Source: Linnemannia schmuckeri | Taxonomy: Eukaryota; Mortierellomycota; Mortierellomycetes; Mortierellales; Mortierellaceae | Direction: 5' to 3' | NCBI GenBank assembly: GCA_029449235.1 | Contig: JANATG010000014.1 | Span: 310,001 to 374,000 of the forward strand | DNA: 64,000 nucleotides | In this document: positions 53,984 through 63,708 of the stretch, piece after piece | Numbering within the stretch: position 1 is the stretch's first letter | Layout: every line of letters begins with the position of its first letter | Position numbers and translations under genes: made by a program | Notes under the pieces: model-generated | Database searches by the model: none | What the model saw: only the letters and a program-made list of their open reading frames with translations | Told to the model about the DNA's origin: nothing

Positions 53984-56503
53984 ATGGCCACATGCAGAGC
54001 CTCATCCAACGTCGCAAGGTACTTCCCCCTCTCACTTTTTTTCTGTCAACTTTTCACACTCTTAACGCTTACGCCGTTCACACACCTTTTTTTTGTTGTT
54101 GGTGTTCACTCCTCCCTGTATAGTGACAGAATAACTTCAAAGGAATCAATCAACTAACGACGAAATGAACAATTAGGATCATGTCCTCGTGGGCGCGTCC
54201 TCAACTGGTCTCGCGTGCACGCGTCCCAGTTGCACGCTACTCTAGTGCCGCCACGGCCTCACAGTCCAACGCTGTGCCAGCCGCCGTGAGGTCCTTCGAC
54301 AACCAGCACAAGCTCCCACGCCTGCCTATCCCCTCGCTTGCCGAGACAGCCGCTCGCTACAAAAAGTCCCTCCTCCCCATCCTCAACGCCTCAGAGCTGG
54401 CTCGCGCTGAGAAGGCAGTCGACGAGTTTGTTCGTCCCGGAGGGCTGGGTGAGACGTTGCAGGGTCGTCTTCAGGAGATGGACCGGACCGAGAAGAACTC
54501 GTGGTTGGAGACCATCTGGCTCAACAAGGGATACCTCGAGTGGCGTGAGCCCTCGATGATTAATGTCAACTGGTGGGCCCAATTCAAAGATTCCCCTCAG
54601 TTCAACTTGGACCAAGCCCCTACTCGTGGCGTCATCTCAGATGTTCAGATCCAGAGGGCTGCCAACTATGCGTCTTCGTTGTTGACGTTTAATGACCTCG
54701 TTAACAGTCAGACCCTCCCTGCCGAGTATCAGAAGACGACCCCTTTGTGCATGAACCAGTACAAGAACCAGTTTGGTGCCTACCGTGTTGCAGAGATGCC
54801 TAGAGACAGGATTGTGACCACTTGGCCTACGACTGCCAACTATATTACCGTCATGATGCGTGACCAGATCTTCAGGGTCCCCGTTATGGGACCCCAGGGC
54901 GAGCGTGTCTCCATCAAGGCGATTGAGCAGCAATTGAGAAACGTTGTTGAGGCTGTCAACAACACCCCTGTTCAGGAACAGCAGGCTGCCATCGGCGTGT
55001 TGACCTCGGAGAACAGAGATACTTGGGCCAAGGCTCGTCAGACACTTTTGGGACTCTCGCCATTGAACCATGCCTCGTTGGCTTCGATCGACCAGTCGTT
55101 GTTCATGATCTGTCTGGACGATTACAGCTCCGACCGTGACATTGATGTTTCTCATCATAACATCTTCCATGCTGGAAACGCGCACAACCGTTGGTTCGAC
55201 AAGTCGATGCAGTTTATCTTTGAGAACAATGGACGTGCCGGCATCAACGGAGAGCACACCCCTGCCGACGCTGTTATTCCTGGACGCATCCTTGACGAGC
55301 TCGTAAGAAAGTATGTCTTTTTTCTTGTCACATGCAGTTGATTGATATGTGCTCAAAGAAAAAACAAAACCTTGCATTCTAATCTATCTCCACTATGTTG
55401 TTGTTCGTATACTAAAATAGTGAGAAGAATGCTGAGCCTGCGCATCCCTCGCATGTTCAGCTGGGAAGGATTGAGGCGATCAAGTTTGTAGTCAACGATG
55501 ATATCAAGGAGACCATTAAGCAGGCCGAGATCAACGCCAAGAAGATGATCGACAATGTCGACAGCTGCCTTATCCACTTTAACGAATACGGCTCCAACTT
55601 CCTCAAGAGTGGTACGTATCTCTCTATTGTTCAGTTTTGTTATCGTTCAATGTTCCTGCGGGAGTAGTGGGTGACAGAGATCATTTTCAGCTGACATTTG
55701 TTCGATTTTTCTAATATGTTACTATAGTCAAGTGCTCGCCTGATGCATACGTGCAGATGGTTCTTCAGCTGGCTTACTACCGCCACTATGGTACCTGGAC
55801 CCCCACCTACGAGTCTGCCTCGACACGTCTATTCCTCGGAGGCCGTACCGAGACTGTCCGCTCGTGCTCTGTTGACAGTGTTGCCTTTGTCAAGGGCTTT
55901 GAGAGCAAGACCGCCGATGTAAGCCTCTTTTCTTTTTTTTTTTTTTTTTTTTTTACTTTTTCCTTCTCATCACCCCCTTGTTTGTGCTTTTTTTTTCTCG
56001 GTGCATTGAATCTTTTTTTTTGCTATCGACATGCACCGTCCTTGCATGAAAGCAGGAACAAAGAAAGAAAATATTCATTTTTTTTTTCCTTTCCTTCATT
56101 ATAGACAACGGAGAAGCAGCGCCTCTTGCAAAAGGCGATCCAGACCCACCTGGAGTATATGATGGCCGCCTCGGCCGGCAAGGGTGTCGACCGCCACCTT
56201 CTGGGTCTTCGATCTATGATGCAAACCCCCGAAGAGCAGAAATCGGCTCTCATCTTCCAGGACCCCTCCTATATCCAATCGATGTACTTCCGACTCTCCT
56301 CCTCCAACATGTCACCTGGAGATAACTTCTGGGGAGGATTTGGACCTGTTGTTCCTGAGGGTTATGGAATCAACTATGCGATTGGAAAGGAAAATATTAA
56401 GTTCTCAATCTCGAGTTTGAGGAGCTGTAAGGAGACGGATTCGAGGGAGTTTAGAGAGTCGATTTTGGGTGCTTTGAGGGATATGAAGAAGACCTTGGCT
56501 TAA
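53984..56503 (+). CDS. CAT2: Carnitine O-acetyltransferase, mitochondrial/peroxisomal
   Basis: Exons 53984-54018, 54177-55310, 55421-55611, 55728-55918 and 56105-56503 give 649 residues. The enzyme exchanges acetyl groups between CoA and carnitine so that acetyl units can enter mitochondria. It belongs to the choline/carnitine acyltransferase family (LPRLPIPSLAETAARY, NWWAQF, TPLCMNQYKNQFGAYRVAEM). The catalytic His is His372 in NGEHTPAD. Downstream are QLAYYRHYGTWTPTYESAST, RTETVRSCSVDS and a C-terminal PEGYGINYAIGKENIKFSIS. The first exon supplies MATCRASSNVAR, a basic, Ser/Ala-rich start that joins a second in-frame Met (54181, MSSWARPQ), also followed by an arginine-rich presequence (SRARVPVARYSS). 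Two starts could give forms for two compartments, as in yeast. The C-terminus (KKTLA) is not a standard peroxisomal signal. The gene ends 123 bp from the convergent F-box 3. Confidence 0.95.
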
Positions 56504-56626
56504 GTATGCTCGAATGAAGGCGTTTTTGTCCTGAAAGGATTGAATGTATCTATTAAAAAAAGTCGAACAACCCAAATTCTTATGTTCAAACAATGCGTGT
56601 TTAATTGCTATTTTGTCTACGATCTC

Positions 56627-58840
56627 TTAAAAGAACATCATGCCAGAGGGTCTCGAAGACTCGATTACAAGATCTTCCCTCCCGAACTCTCTCAACCAAC
56701 CCCTCAACACTCGCTCCTGAGAAGCACCCAGTTGGTTCAACACCAACCTCTCTAATTGTGGCCAATTCTCGACCACCATCCTCTTGACGTCTTCTCGTCC
56801 TAGCGCAGGGTACCCGCAGGTCTCGATGTTGAACACGCGGAGGCGCTTCAGTGCTGCGAGTTGCTGGAAGCCCGGGGAAGAAGAAGAGGAGGAGGAGGAA
56901 GAGGAGGAGGGAACATTGAAGCAGGTGTATGATAGTTGGAGGTGTGTGAGATTTGTGAGGGTTGAGAGGAAGGAGTACATTTTTTGGAGGTGTTCGTGGG
57001 ATGTGGTTCTGGAGGGATGAGAGAACCCGATGTGGAGGTGGGTTAGGGTTTTGGAGGATGCGAAGCCTGGACATGTTGGGCGGATGGGTTGAGGTTGAGG
57101 ATGGGGGATTGTGGTAGTAGTGGTAGTGACCTGTGCTTGGGCTTGCGCCTGCGCAATTTCGAGGAAAGGCTGAGGGCCCTGCACATCAGTTGCCCCTCCT
57201 GTTTCTGTCGTTCCTTCTGTTCCTGCTCCTGCTGATGACTCTCCTTCTACATCCTCGGCGCCATTGCCTTGCTGTTGTTGCTCCTGCTGGTCGCTGTTGT
57301 TGTTGTCGATGGAAACCAAGTCGTCCAAGGAAATCCAGATCCCATCCGCCTCCAACCTCTTCAACCCCTCGGCTGTATTCAAGAACCCATACAACCTCTC
57401 CCGAAACAGCGGTCCCACTCGCTTTGCCAACGAGACATCCAACTCCTCCAATCCCCTCCAACTTTGTCCACAATCCAAACCTACACCCTTCTCTTCCGAC
57501 AACAACGCAAACGCGTTCGCCTGCTGCTCCAAAAGTGCAGTGAAAATCTCCCCTTCCTCCAAAAGGCAAGCCCTGGCGCCAAACCTTCGAATCGGTTTTC
57601 GGAACCCGTTCCTTATAAGGCTGACGAGTTGGTCTTCCAGGATTGGGGGCTGTACTGACGCGTTGATTGAGAATTCGCAGAGGTTGGTGTTGTAGGTCCG
57701 GAGGGTCTCGAGGAAGGTATCAGACCATGTCCAGGAGGAGAGGCCGCCGGGGAGGTCGAGGGATTGAAGGGCGGGGGTGTGGGTGAGGAGATGGACGAGT
57801 TCTTGTTCGGAGATGTAGGGTGTGTCGAGGGTTAAGTGCTCGATCGAGAAGCTGTCGTCCTTTTCATTTTTCTGTTCCTGGTCCTTGTCATTTGTTGTTG
57901 TGGTGGTGAGGGTGTTGAAGACGAAAGCGGTGCCGCGGAGGGAGAGTCTTCGAAGCTGGGTGAGTGGCCTGACAAGATCCTGGACTACAATCTCGCGGTC
58001 CACCGCCCTCACCAACTCTCCCCCCATTCCTCCTCCTCCTGCTCCAAGCACACCCTTCGTCTCATCCTGATCCTGATAGACAACCACCCGGTTGACATAA
58101 AGTTCTAGAGTCTGCAGATGCACAAGCGATTGTAATACGGGTATCATATCCAAATGGATCCCTCCTCCTCCAGATGCGGAATCACTCCTGTCGGAGGGGG
58201 AAGTGAGGGTGTGAAGGGATAACTTTTGGAGGTTGGCGCATTGGCCCACTATTTTGTTTAGACAAATCAGGGATAGGTGGTCGAGCACTGGGACAGGCGG
58301 TGGTGGCGGTGTTATTGTTACAGGTGTTGTTGTTTGTGGGGAGGAGGTGAAGATGGGCACTTGACCCTTTGTTGTCTTGGTGTCAGCTGTTGTTTCTGCC
58401 TCTTTTACTTCTCCCTGTCCGTAGAGGCGTTGTTGTTGATCTTGCAGGATCGGTTTCGGAAAGTGAGCACCCTCCCTCACGTCAAAGTGCGTCATCATCG
58501 ACGGCGGCGACACCGTCACTATCTGCGCACCGGCACCCACCTCCATACTCTCGAATCCACTACCACCGATCCCAGTCATATGCTGCAAAGCCCTAGCAGC
58601 AACGGCCTGTTGGTACACGGAACTGGTAGTCGCATGCCATGAAAAATCCCGAACCAGATGCGCCTGTGCATACAGAACTCTTGGCCGAAACGCGGGGCGA
58701 GTCCAGTCGTGCGCGGAAATGGTGTGCCAGATAAGTGGGGAAAGGTGTTTGTGCCAGTGGTGCGAGACGAGGGATGCTGAGGTGAGGGATTTCGAGTCCA
58801 GATGGGAAGCTATTGTTTGCAGGATTTCTGGGATCTCCAT
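56627..58840 (-). CDS. F-box/LRR-type protein 3
   Basis: Single exon, 737 residues. Start 58840 (MEIPEILQTIASHL) lies exactly at the F-box; the open frame upstream is leader. F-box at 1-45: MEIPEILQTIASHLDSKSLT, LSPLIWHTI. Leucine-rich stretches (LDHLSLICLNKIVGQ, LQTLELYVNRV, LRRLSLRGTAF, LTHLHIGFSH, LTHLQLSY) alternate with Thr/Gln-rich linkers (TTTTT, QQEQQQQ, AQAQAQAQ). There is a Ser11 run near residue 640. Likely SCF receptor. Overlapping antisense frames reflect repetitive codons. Confidence 0.8.
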   Translation of the reverse strand: MEIPEILQTIASHLDSKSLTSASLVSHHWHKHLSPLIWHTISAHDWTRPAFRPRVLYAQAHLVRDFSWHATTSSVYQQAVAARALQHMTGIGGSGFESMEVGAGAQIVTVSPPSMMTHFDVREGAHFPKPILQDQQQRLYGQGEVKEAETTADTKTTKGQVPIFTSSPQTTTPVTITPPPPPVPVLDHLSLICLNKIVGQCANLQKLSLHTLTSPSDRSDSASGGGGIHLDMIPVLQSLVHLQTLELYVNRVVVYQDQDETKGVLGAGGGGMGGELVRAVDREIVVQDLVRPLTQLRRLSLRGTAFVFNTLTTTTTNDKDQEQKNEKDDSFSIEHLTLDTPYISEQELVHLLTHTPALQSLDLPGGLSSWTWSDTFLETLRTYNTNLCEFSINASVQPPILEDQLVSLIRNGFRKPIRRFGARACLLEEGEIFTALLEQQANAFALLSEEKGVGLDCGQSWRGLEELDVSLAKRVGPLFRERLYGFLNTAEGLKRLEADGIWISLDDLVSIDNNNSDQQEQQQQGNGAEDVEGESSAGAGTEGTTETGGATDVQGPQPFLEIAQAQAQAQVTTTTTTIPHPQPQPIRPTCPGFASSKTLTHLHIGFSHPSRTTSHEHLQKMYSFLSTLTNLTHLQLSYTCFNVPSSSSSSSSSSSPGFQQLAALKRLRVFNIETCGYPALGREDVKRMVVENWPQLERLVLNQLGASQERVLRGWLREFGREDLVIESSRPSGMMFF

Positions 58841-59756
58841 CGTTGCTTTGTTGTTTGCTGTTGAGAGAAGGATGAGGGCGTCTGTTGGTTTGTTGAAGAA
58901 AAGAAAATAGGTAAAGAGTGGATATATATGTAAGAAGAAGTGGATATGACGTGAGGATGAGTGCTGTGAAAGGTATTTAGCGTGTGAATGATGCAGAGAA
59001 AGGAAAGGAAAGAAAGGAATGATGAACAAAAAATGATTCCTCGGACGAGGGAATCGAGCACCTTAGGTCTTAAATACCGAGACTGGGTACCCTCCCTGGA
59101 CCAAAGAATAAGGCGATAAGCGATCATGTCAACACGGGTTAATTTTGGAAGAGGCGTCGTGCGCAGTGTACATTAGTGCATGAACGAGAAGTAGGTGAAT
59201 TTGCGTGTTTTTGTTTTTGTTCGATATATTCAACCCTTTATTTTCTTATTTGGTGGTGTCCTCGATCTAGCCTTTCCTTTTCATACTGGTTTCTTACACT
59301 GTATCGGTGAACCCGAAAGGAATGAGATTCCGGTCGCTATATGAACGCCCACCCACGCTTAATTTGAGTTCGATAGATTTGTGCTTCCGTGGAGCGTTGT
59401 ATTCCCCCGTATGTGTGCCCATCATCCGAACAAAGATAGAATGTTTATTTCGACCTAACTCTTCTTTCACTTAGAACTTCCCTTTCTTACAAATGGCTCA
59501 TGATGTGTGTGGAATAGAAGGATCAAAGGTGACTACTGTGGGCAAAGGCGGACTGCGACCCAGCCTCAACTTAAACTGATCGCTACTAGAAAAGAGAACA
59601 GGCAAGTGCAACAGCAGAGAGCTTTCTGATCGATCAGGAAAGTCGATGGTCAACGCATGCTTGAAAGCAATGGGGCAATGCAGTTCTGTACAATCTGTGT
59701 AGGTTCTAGAACTTCAAACTTATGAAAATACAGGACAAAATAATAATAATAATACT
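58841..59756. other. Intergenic between F-box 4 and F-box 3
   Basis: 916 bp: promoter of F-box 3 on the low side and 3' flank of F-box 4 on the high side. A TATA-like TATATAT lies at about 58921-58927 (minus TATATATCC). No gene seen. Confidence 0.4.
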
Positions 59757-61556
59757 TTAGGGAACGGTGATCTCGAGTGCGGGACGCATACCCTTGAGGC
59801 ATCTAGCTAGCGGATTCTTCCTCCACTTCTTGACTCGCTGTCCCGAGAAAAGTTCGATAATCTTCAGATTGGGCCAGTGCTTTTCAATCCAGTACGCCTC
59901 AAGTATATCAAACTCAAAGCCCTCCAACATCGACTCCAGATTGAACGATCCTCTAAGCTCTTCCAGTTTCGTGAGCCCTCCTAGCTGCCCGAGCCAGCCA
60001 TTTCGGTAACGTCGCTTGTCTTCCAGCGTCAGCATGCCCGGGAACGAATAATGGAAGTACTCCACCGGTTCGTCCTCGTCGTACATGCCACCCTTGTCAA
60101 AATCAACTTTCAAGTCCAAGATCCGCAGCTCTCGGAGGGACCCAAGCTGCTGGTAGAATTTGGCCAATCGTTTAACCCCGGCTGGCGTCATGTCCTCCTC
60201 GAGGTAATAGTCCGTAGGGAGTTTAGCGAGCTCGTTGAGAGTGAGTACTAGGCGTAGCTCCTTGAATTTGGTGGACGCCCAGGGCTTTTTGACAATCTCG
60301 CGTAGTGAATGCTCAAAGTTAGAGTGGGCATAAGACGTGATCCTGAATACCTCCAGCTCGGGGCACTCAAACAGGATGGCGTTGACGGTGACCTGGTTGA
60401 CCCTGATACATACATCAAATATAATACTCTTGAGCGACTGAAAGTGATAACGAAGTCCGAGGACGCCTTTGCTGGAGGGTCGCTCTTGGACTTGGCTAAT
60501 CGAAAGGGACTCGATCGTGTTCACCGGTAAGGCTTCCAAAAGTTGGGATGCCATGACCCCTTGTCTGTCGAAAGAAAAGCCGGTCTGCTTCAGTGACCTT
60601 AATCGGGGACAACATTCAGCGAGGCGTAATGCGACATCACGTCGAGCATTGTCAACGGCAGGTATATCCATCATCTCGACGGCCGGTAGGAATTCCAGGA
60701 TGGACATGTACTGCTCGGCATCGACACGGCCGCCTAAAGGCACATATTCCAATTTTGTAAGTCGAACCAGGGGCGCCTGTCGATCCTCGATGGGCCCGGA
60801 CACTGCTGCGGGTGCATCTGTTATGTAGTCGTCTTCCGAACCCTCAGATGAAGAGTCGTCCAGACTCTCGATACCGAGCGTCAAGGACTTGACGAGCGGT
60901 GGACAGCTGTGAATGATGGTCGAGAGAAAGGGCATAGAAGGCTCCCCTGAACAAAGGCAGAGATCCAAATTCTCTAGCGTCCCGATTCCTGAAAGGATCC
61001 GTCCAAGAAAGTTGAGTTGCTCTTCCGACTCGATCTTGAACCTGATCAGAGCGAGGGAGGTGAGGAAGGGACTGAAGCGGATCACGTAAAAGAGCCAAGC
61101 AGTAGACATGACACTATGCTGACAGAGCTCGTACAGAGCCTCTTCGCCAAGGATGGCGTCAAGTTCAGCATGGTTGGGCAACTGGAGCGAGGAGGGGGAA
61201 GTCGAAGTTGAAAATGACACGGGTGAGCAACTTTTGAGCCGTGAGTGTTTCAGAGATGATCTTGTCGCAGGGTCCTTAGCGACTTCAGCCATAGCGTCGT
61301 AGTATGGCTCGAAATATTCCTCGTCCAGAGTGAGTGAGGAGATATATCGGGCGTGTTGTGCGGTCTCTCTGAATTCACTCATGGAACTTCTGAAGTCGAA
61401 GGAAACTTCTTGGAAGTAGAAAGGATGAACGATGGGGTAGATCTTGCGACTGGTAACTTGGAGTGAGATGATGTCTTTTTGGTTCAGGTAGGATGCGACC
61501 AGAGTGATGAGCTCAGGTACGTCCTTGAAGCGATCCAGCGCCGATCCTTGGTCCAT
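59757..61556 (-). CDS. F-box/LRR-type protein 4
   Basis: Single exon, 599 residues from MDQGSALDRFKDVPELITLV. F-box at about 8-50: FKDVPELITLVASYLNQKDI, VHPFYFQEVSF. Regular leucine-rich repeats fill the rest (IGTLENLDLCLCSG, VKSLTLGIESLD, LTKLEYVPLGG, LRSLKQTGFS, LESMLEGFEF). An acidic loop (SSSEGSEDDY, about 230-245) interrupts them. It lacks the Gln/Ser runs of F-box 2 and 3, so it is the most conventional of the four. It belongs to the same LRR-F-box expansion, but the four proteins are too different to be recent tandem duplicates by eye. Confidence 0.85.
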   Translation of the reverse strand: MDQGSALDRFKDVPELITLVASYLNQKDIISLQVTSRKIYPIVHPFYFQEVSFDFRSSMSEFRETAQHARYISSLTLDEEYFEPYYDAMAEVAKDPATRSSLKHSRLKSCSPVSFSTSTSPSSLQLPNHAELDAILGEEALYELCQHSVMSTAWLFYVIRFSPFLTSLALIRFKIESEEQLNFLGRILSGIGTLENLDLCLCSGEPSMPFLSTIIHSCPPLVKSLTLGIESLDDSSSEGSEDDYITDAPAAVSGPIEDRQAPLVRLTKLEYVPLGGRVDAEQYMSILEFLPAVEMMDIPAVDNARRDVALRLAECCPRLRSLKQTGFSFDRQGVMASQLLEALPVNTIESLSISQVQERPSSKGVLGLRYHFQSLKSIIFDVCIRVNQVTVNAILFECPELEVFRITSYAHSNFEHSLREIVKKPWASTKFKELRLVLTLNELAKLPTDYYLEEDMTPAGVKRLAKFYQQLGSLRELRILDLKVDFDKGGMYDEDEPVEYFHYSFPGMLTLEDKRRYRNGWLGQLGGLTKLEELRGSFNLESMLEGFEFDILEAYWIEKHWPNLKIIELFSGQRVKKWRKNPLARCLKGMRPALEITVP

Positions 61557-61777
61557 GGTTGTTGTTTGTGATCGAATTGTTGTGTATGTGGGAAAAAACG
61601 AAAAAAGAGAGAAAGGAATAAATTGTTTTCATTCAGTCCAGTTTCCAATGCAAGCAGAGCGGGCGCGATTCTCTTTTCCGCGTCTCCCTCCTTACTCCTA
61701 CTTCCTCCTGATTCACTTCTTTGTTTACACTGGAAGGCCTCCTCCTTCTATCCTACCCAGTCCAACATTGAAATATA
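61557..61777. promoter_or_regulatory. Divergent promoter, F-box 4 and the small gene at 61778
   Basis: About 220 bp with a CT-rich leader (61680-61765) facing the small gene. No clear TATA box. Confidence 0.4.
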
Positions 61778-62005
61778 ATGGTTGGCAACATCATTCGGAG
61801 GTATCCGCCGGTGTGGTCCCTCGGGGTGTTCACATGGTGCTTTGACTGGTATTATCGAGTCCCCTCGAACCATTCTTTAATTGAGGCCTCAATAACCATA
61901 ATGCCTTTTAAAAACCAATGGTCATCAAAAAAGCGTTATGCCAGCACTCCCAGTCAACTTCAAGAGGGCGATATTGTCAAAAGTTCTCTTCAAAAAGTAT
62001 TGTGA
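61778..62005 (+). CDS. Possible small protein, 75 residues
   Basis: Starts MVGNIIRRYPPVWSLGVFTW then CFDWYYRVPSN; a short hydrophobic, aromatic-rich start and a basic tail (WSSKKRYASTP). It looks like a small mitochondrial or membrane protein, but I do not recognise it. It follows a typical pyrimidine-rich leader, which supports a real gene. Unspliced and in one frame. Confidence 0.45.
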   Translation: MVGNIIRRYPPVWSLGVFTWCFDWYYRVPSNHSLIEASITIMPFKNQWSSKKRYASTPSQLQEGDIVKSSLQKVL

Positions 62006-62226
62006 TGTGGTTCATGATCCTTGATATTCATGCGTGGGCGGGCTCATGCAAGGTTCATCGTTCGTGAGTTTTGTTGAAATTCAATGGTCTTGTATGAATG
62101 ACGGTCGGTATATGAGACCTTGGTTTCTTGTGTCTTCTAGTTCATCTGTGCATGTTGGATATCATTTCTTGTCTTCTTTTTTCTTTCTTTGGTGGTTTGG
62201 ATGACAATAGTGGTAGGCGAGAGAAC
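62006..62226. other. Intergenic
   Basis: T-rich, leader-like sequence ahead of the next small frame. Nothing identified. Confidence 0.3.
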
Positions 62227-62617
62227 ATGATGAGCTTGGGGTAGGCCCTAACCACTCTCTTCTCTTTTGTTCAATTCTTTGGCCAGTAACTATCGAAAGT
62301 GGTCTGCATCAACGGGCCCTGCACCGGCGGACCCTGCACCGGCGGACCCTGCGCCTGCTCCCAAAAAGAAGCAACGAATGGCAGCTCGCCGACGTATGCG
62401 ACTTCACAAAGGAGAGCAGGGAGATGCAAAGGACGGTATTCAATCTGGCAAGCACGCAGGAGTTCTGCCAATGACGCAGCATGAAGATCAGTCAGTCGAA
62501 GCTTCACCCAGCATGCACCATGCCAACCAGCAAGCTGACCAGCAGGACGCAGGAGAGCAGCTGGACACCGCAGGACAGCAAGGACCATCGCCAGCAGTCG
62601 CCGATGCTCCTCAGTAA
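62227..62617 (+). CDS. Possible small basic protein with Pro/Ala repeat
   Basis: Proposed exons 62227-62240 and 62287-62617 (46-nt intron, GTAGGC donor, CCTAACC branch, TTTGGCCAG acceptor) give 114 residues (MMSLGNYRKWSASTG...). A 15-bp repeat encodes PADPAPADPAPAP, followed by a basic KKKQRMAARRRMRLHKG (a nuclear-signal-like run) and a Gln/Asp/Ala-rich tail. The frame is open, but the start is uncertain; without the intron no upstream ATG fits. Family unknown. Confidence 0.3.
62320..62358 (+). repeat. 15-bp tandem repeat in coding sequence
   Basis: Two and a half units of GGACCCTGCACCGGC, coding Pro-Ala-Asp-Pro-Ala. Confidence 0.8.
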
Positions 62618-63090
62618 CGTGATCATGCAGAGGAGACGATTACTCAGGAAAAGTGGGATGACGACAAAAAGGAAGAACAGAGGACAGAGGGTGTTGAAGA
62701 TGATGGTGAGAAGGATGCAGGTAAAAAAAGCGAAAAAGGTTGGAGTGAGCATTGGGACAGGGAGGGTCTACAGGAGGAGTCCATGATTCGATATCTTGGC
62801 CGCTGATCGCACAACTTCCGTGGGGCAGTGCTCATGAAATTATTCTTGTTTTTTTGGCCTCTGGATTGTTTGTTTATTGACGATGTAGTGTTCTCAATAA
62901 GTACCAGTTCCGTTTGTTTTTCAATCCAAATTTCAAATGATATTTGATGTGATGCCAAGCTGAAAGGACAAAAAACGAAAACACAACATCTTTTAAGCCA
63001 TGAAAATGGGGTCGCATGTATTTTTGTCTTGAGATGAAATTGCTTTGTATACGTTTCGCCGCAAATTCTTCTGGAGTTGCCTAATAGCCC
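62618..63090. other. Intergenic
   Basis: 473 bp with no supported gene. A/T-rich, with an open frame of about 80 codons on each strand that shows no domain. Confidence 0.4.
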
Positions 63091-63708
63091 CTATGCCTTA
63101 GACGACTTATTTACCGAGCCGTCTGGAGCTTGCGCCCGTGCGTCCTCGACACTGCAGTATTGAACTCCCAAACCCAGTCTCAGCCGCAGGCAGCGCAGCT
63201 TCTCCTGCTCCAACCGCTCGGCCACCTGATGTTTCCAGTAAACAGCGGGAGAATGATGCATCAAAGTCGTGCTTGGGATATGGTGCTGAATGACACGAAT
63301 TGGTGTCGTTGACGAGGAACTGACAGCGACCTGTGAGATGAATGATGACAGTGTCAAGGGGAAGGAGGGCATTGAAGTTATCGCAGGTGTCGAAGCCGGC
63401 GTCCTTGTGGTGGTGGATCCCAAGTTCCCATTGCTGCTGTTGGTGGAGTTCGTATCTGAGAAATATGATATCTGTGACTGACTTGAACGAGCGACGTGGG
63501 CTGGAGTGATTGTTGTTGGTTGATAAGAAGACGTGTTCATTACTGTCATGCTTTGTGCTATCCGACGGTGGTGGGGCAGAATCAAGGGCGATGGCATTTG
63601 CAGTATTGGGGTCATGACCACCGCTGCACGATTGGCATTAATGTTGCTGTTTGGCTTGAAAAGGGTTCTTGTAGATTGCGATACTGAATAGGACCGAGAA
63701 GAGGTCAA
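63091..63708 (-). CDS. Ser/Thr-rich protein fragment with helical C-terminus (partial)
   Basis: The frame is open from about 63780 down to the stop at 63091. The first in-frame ATG is at 63615 (MTPILQMPSPLILPHH), giving 174 residues. The N-terminal part is Ser/Thr/Pro-rich and disordered. The C-terminal part (HQVAERLEQEKLRCLRLRLG) is a basic, amphipathic helix. The upstream end runs into tRNA-like sequence (63727-63783), so the true first exon may lie beyond the window. Family unknown. Confidence 0.4.
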   Translation of the reverse strand: MTSSRSYSVSQSTRTLFKPNSNINANRAAVVMTPILQMPSPLILPHHRRIAQSMTVMNTSSYQPTTITPAHVARSSQSQISYFSDTNSTNSSNGNLGSTTTRTPASTPAITSMPSFPLTLSSFISQVAVSSSSTTPIRVIQHHIPSTTLMHHSPAVYWKHQVAERLEQEKLRCLRLRLGLGVQYCSVEDARAQAPDGSVNKSSKA

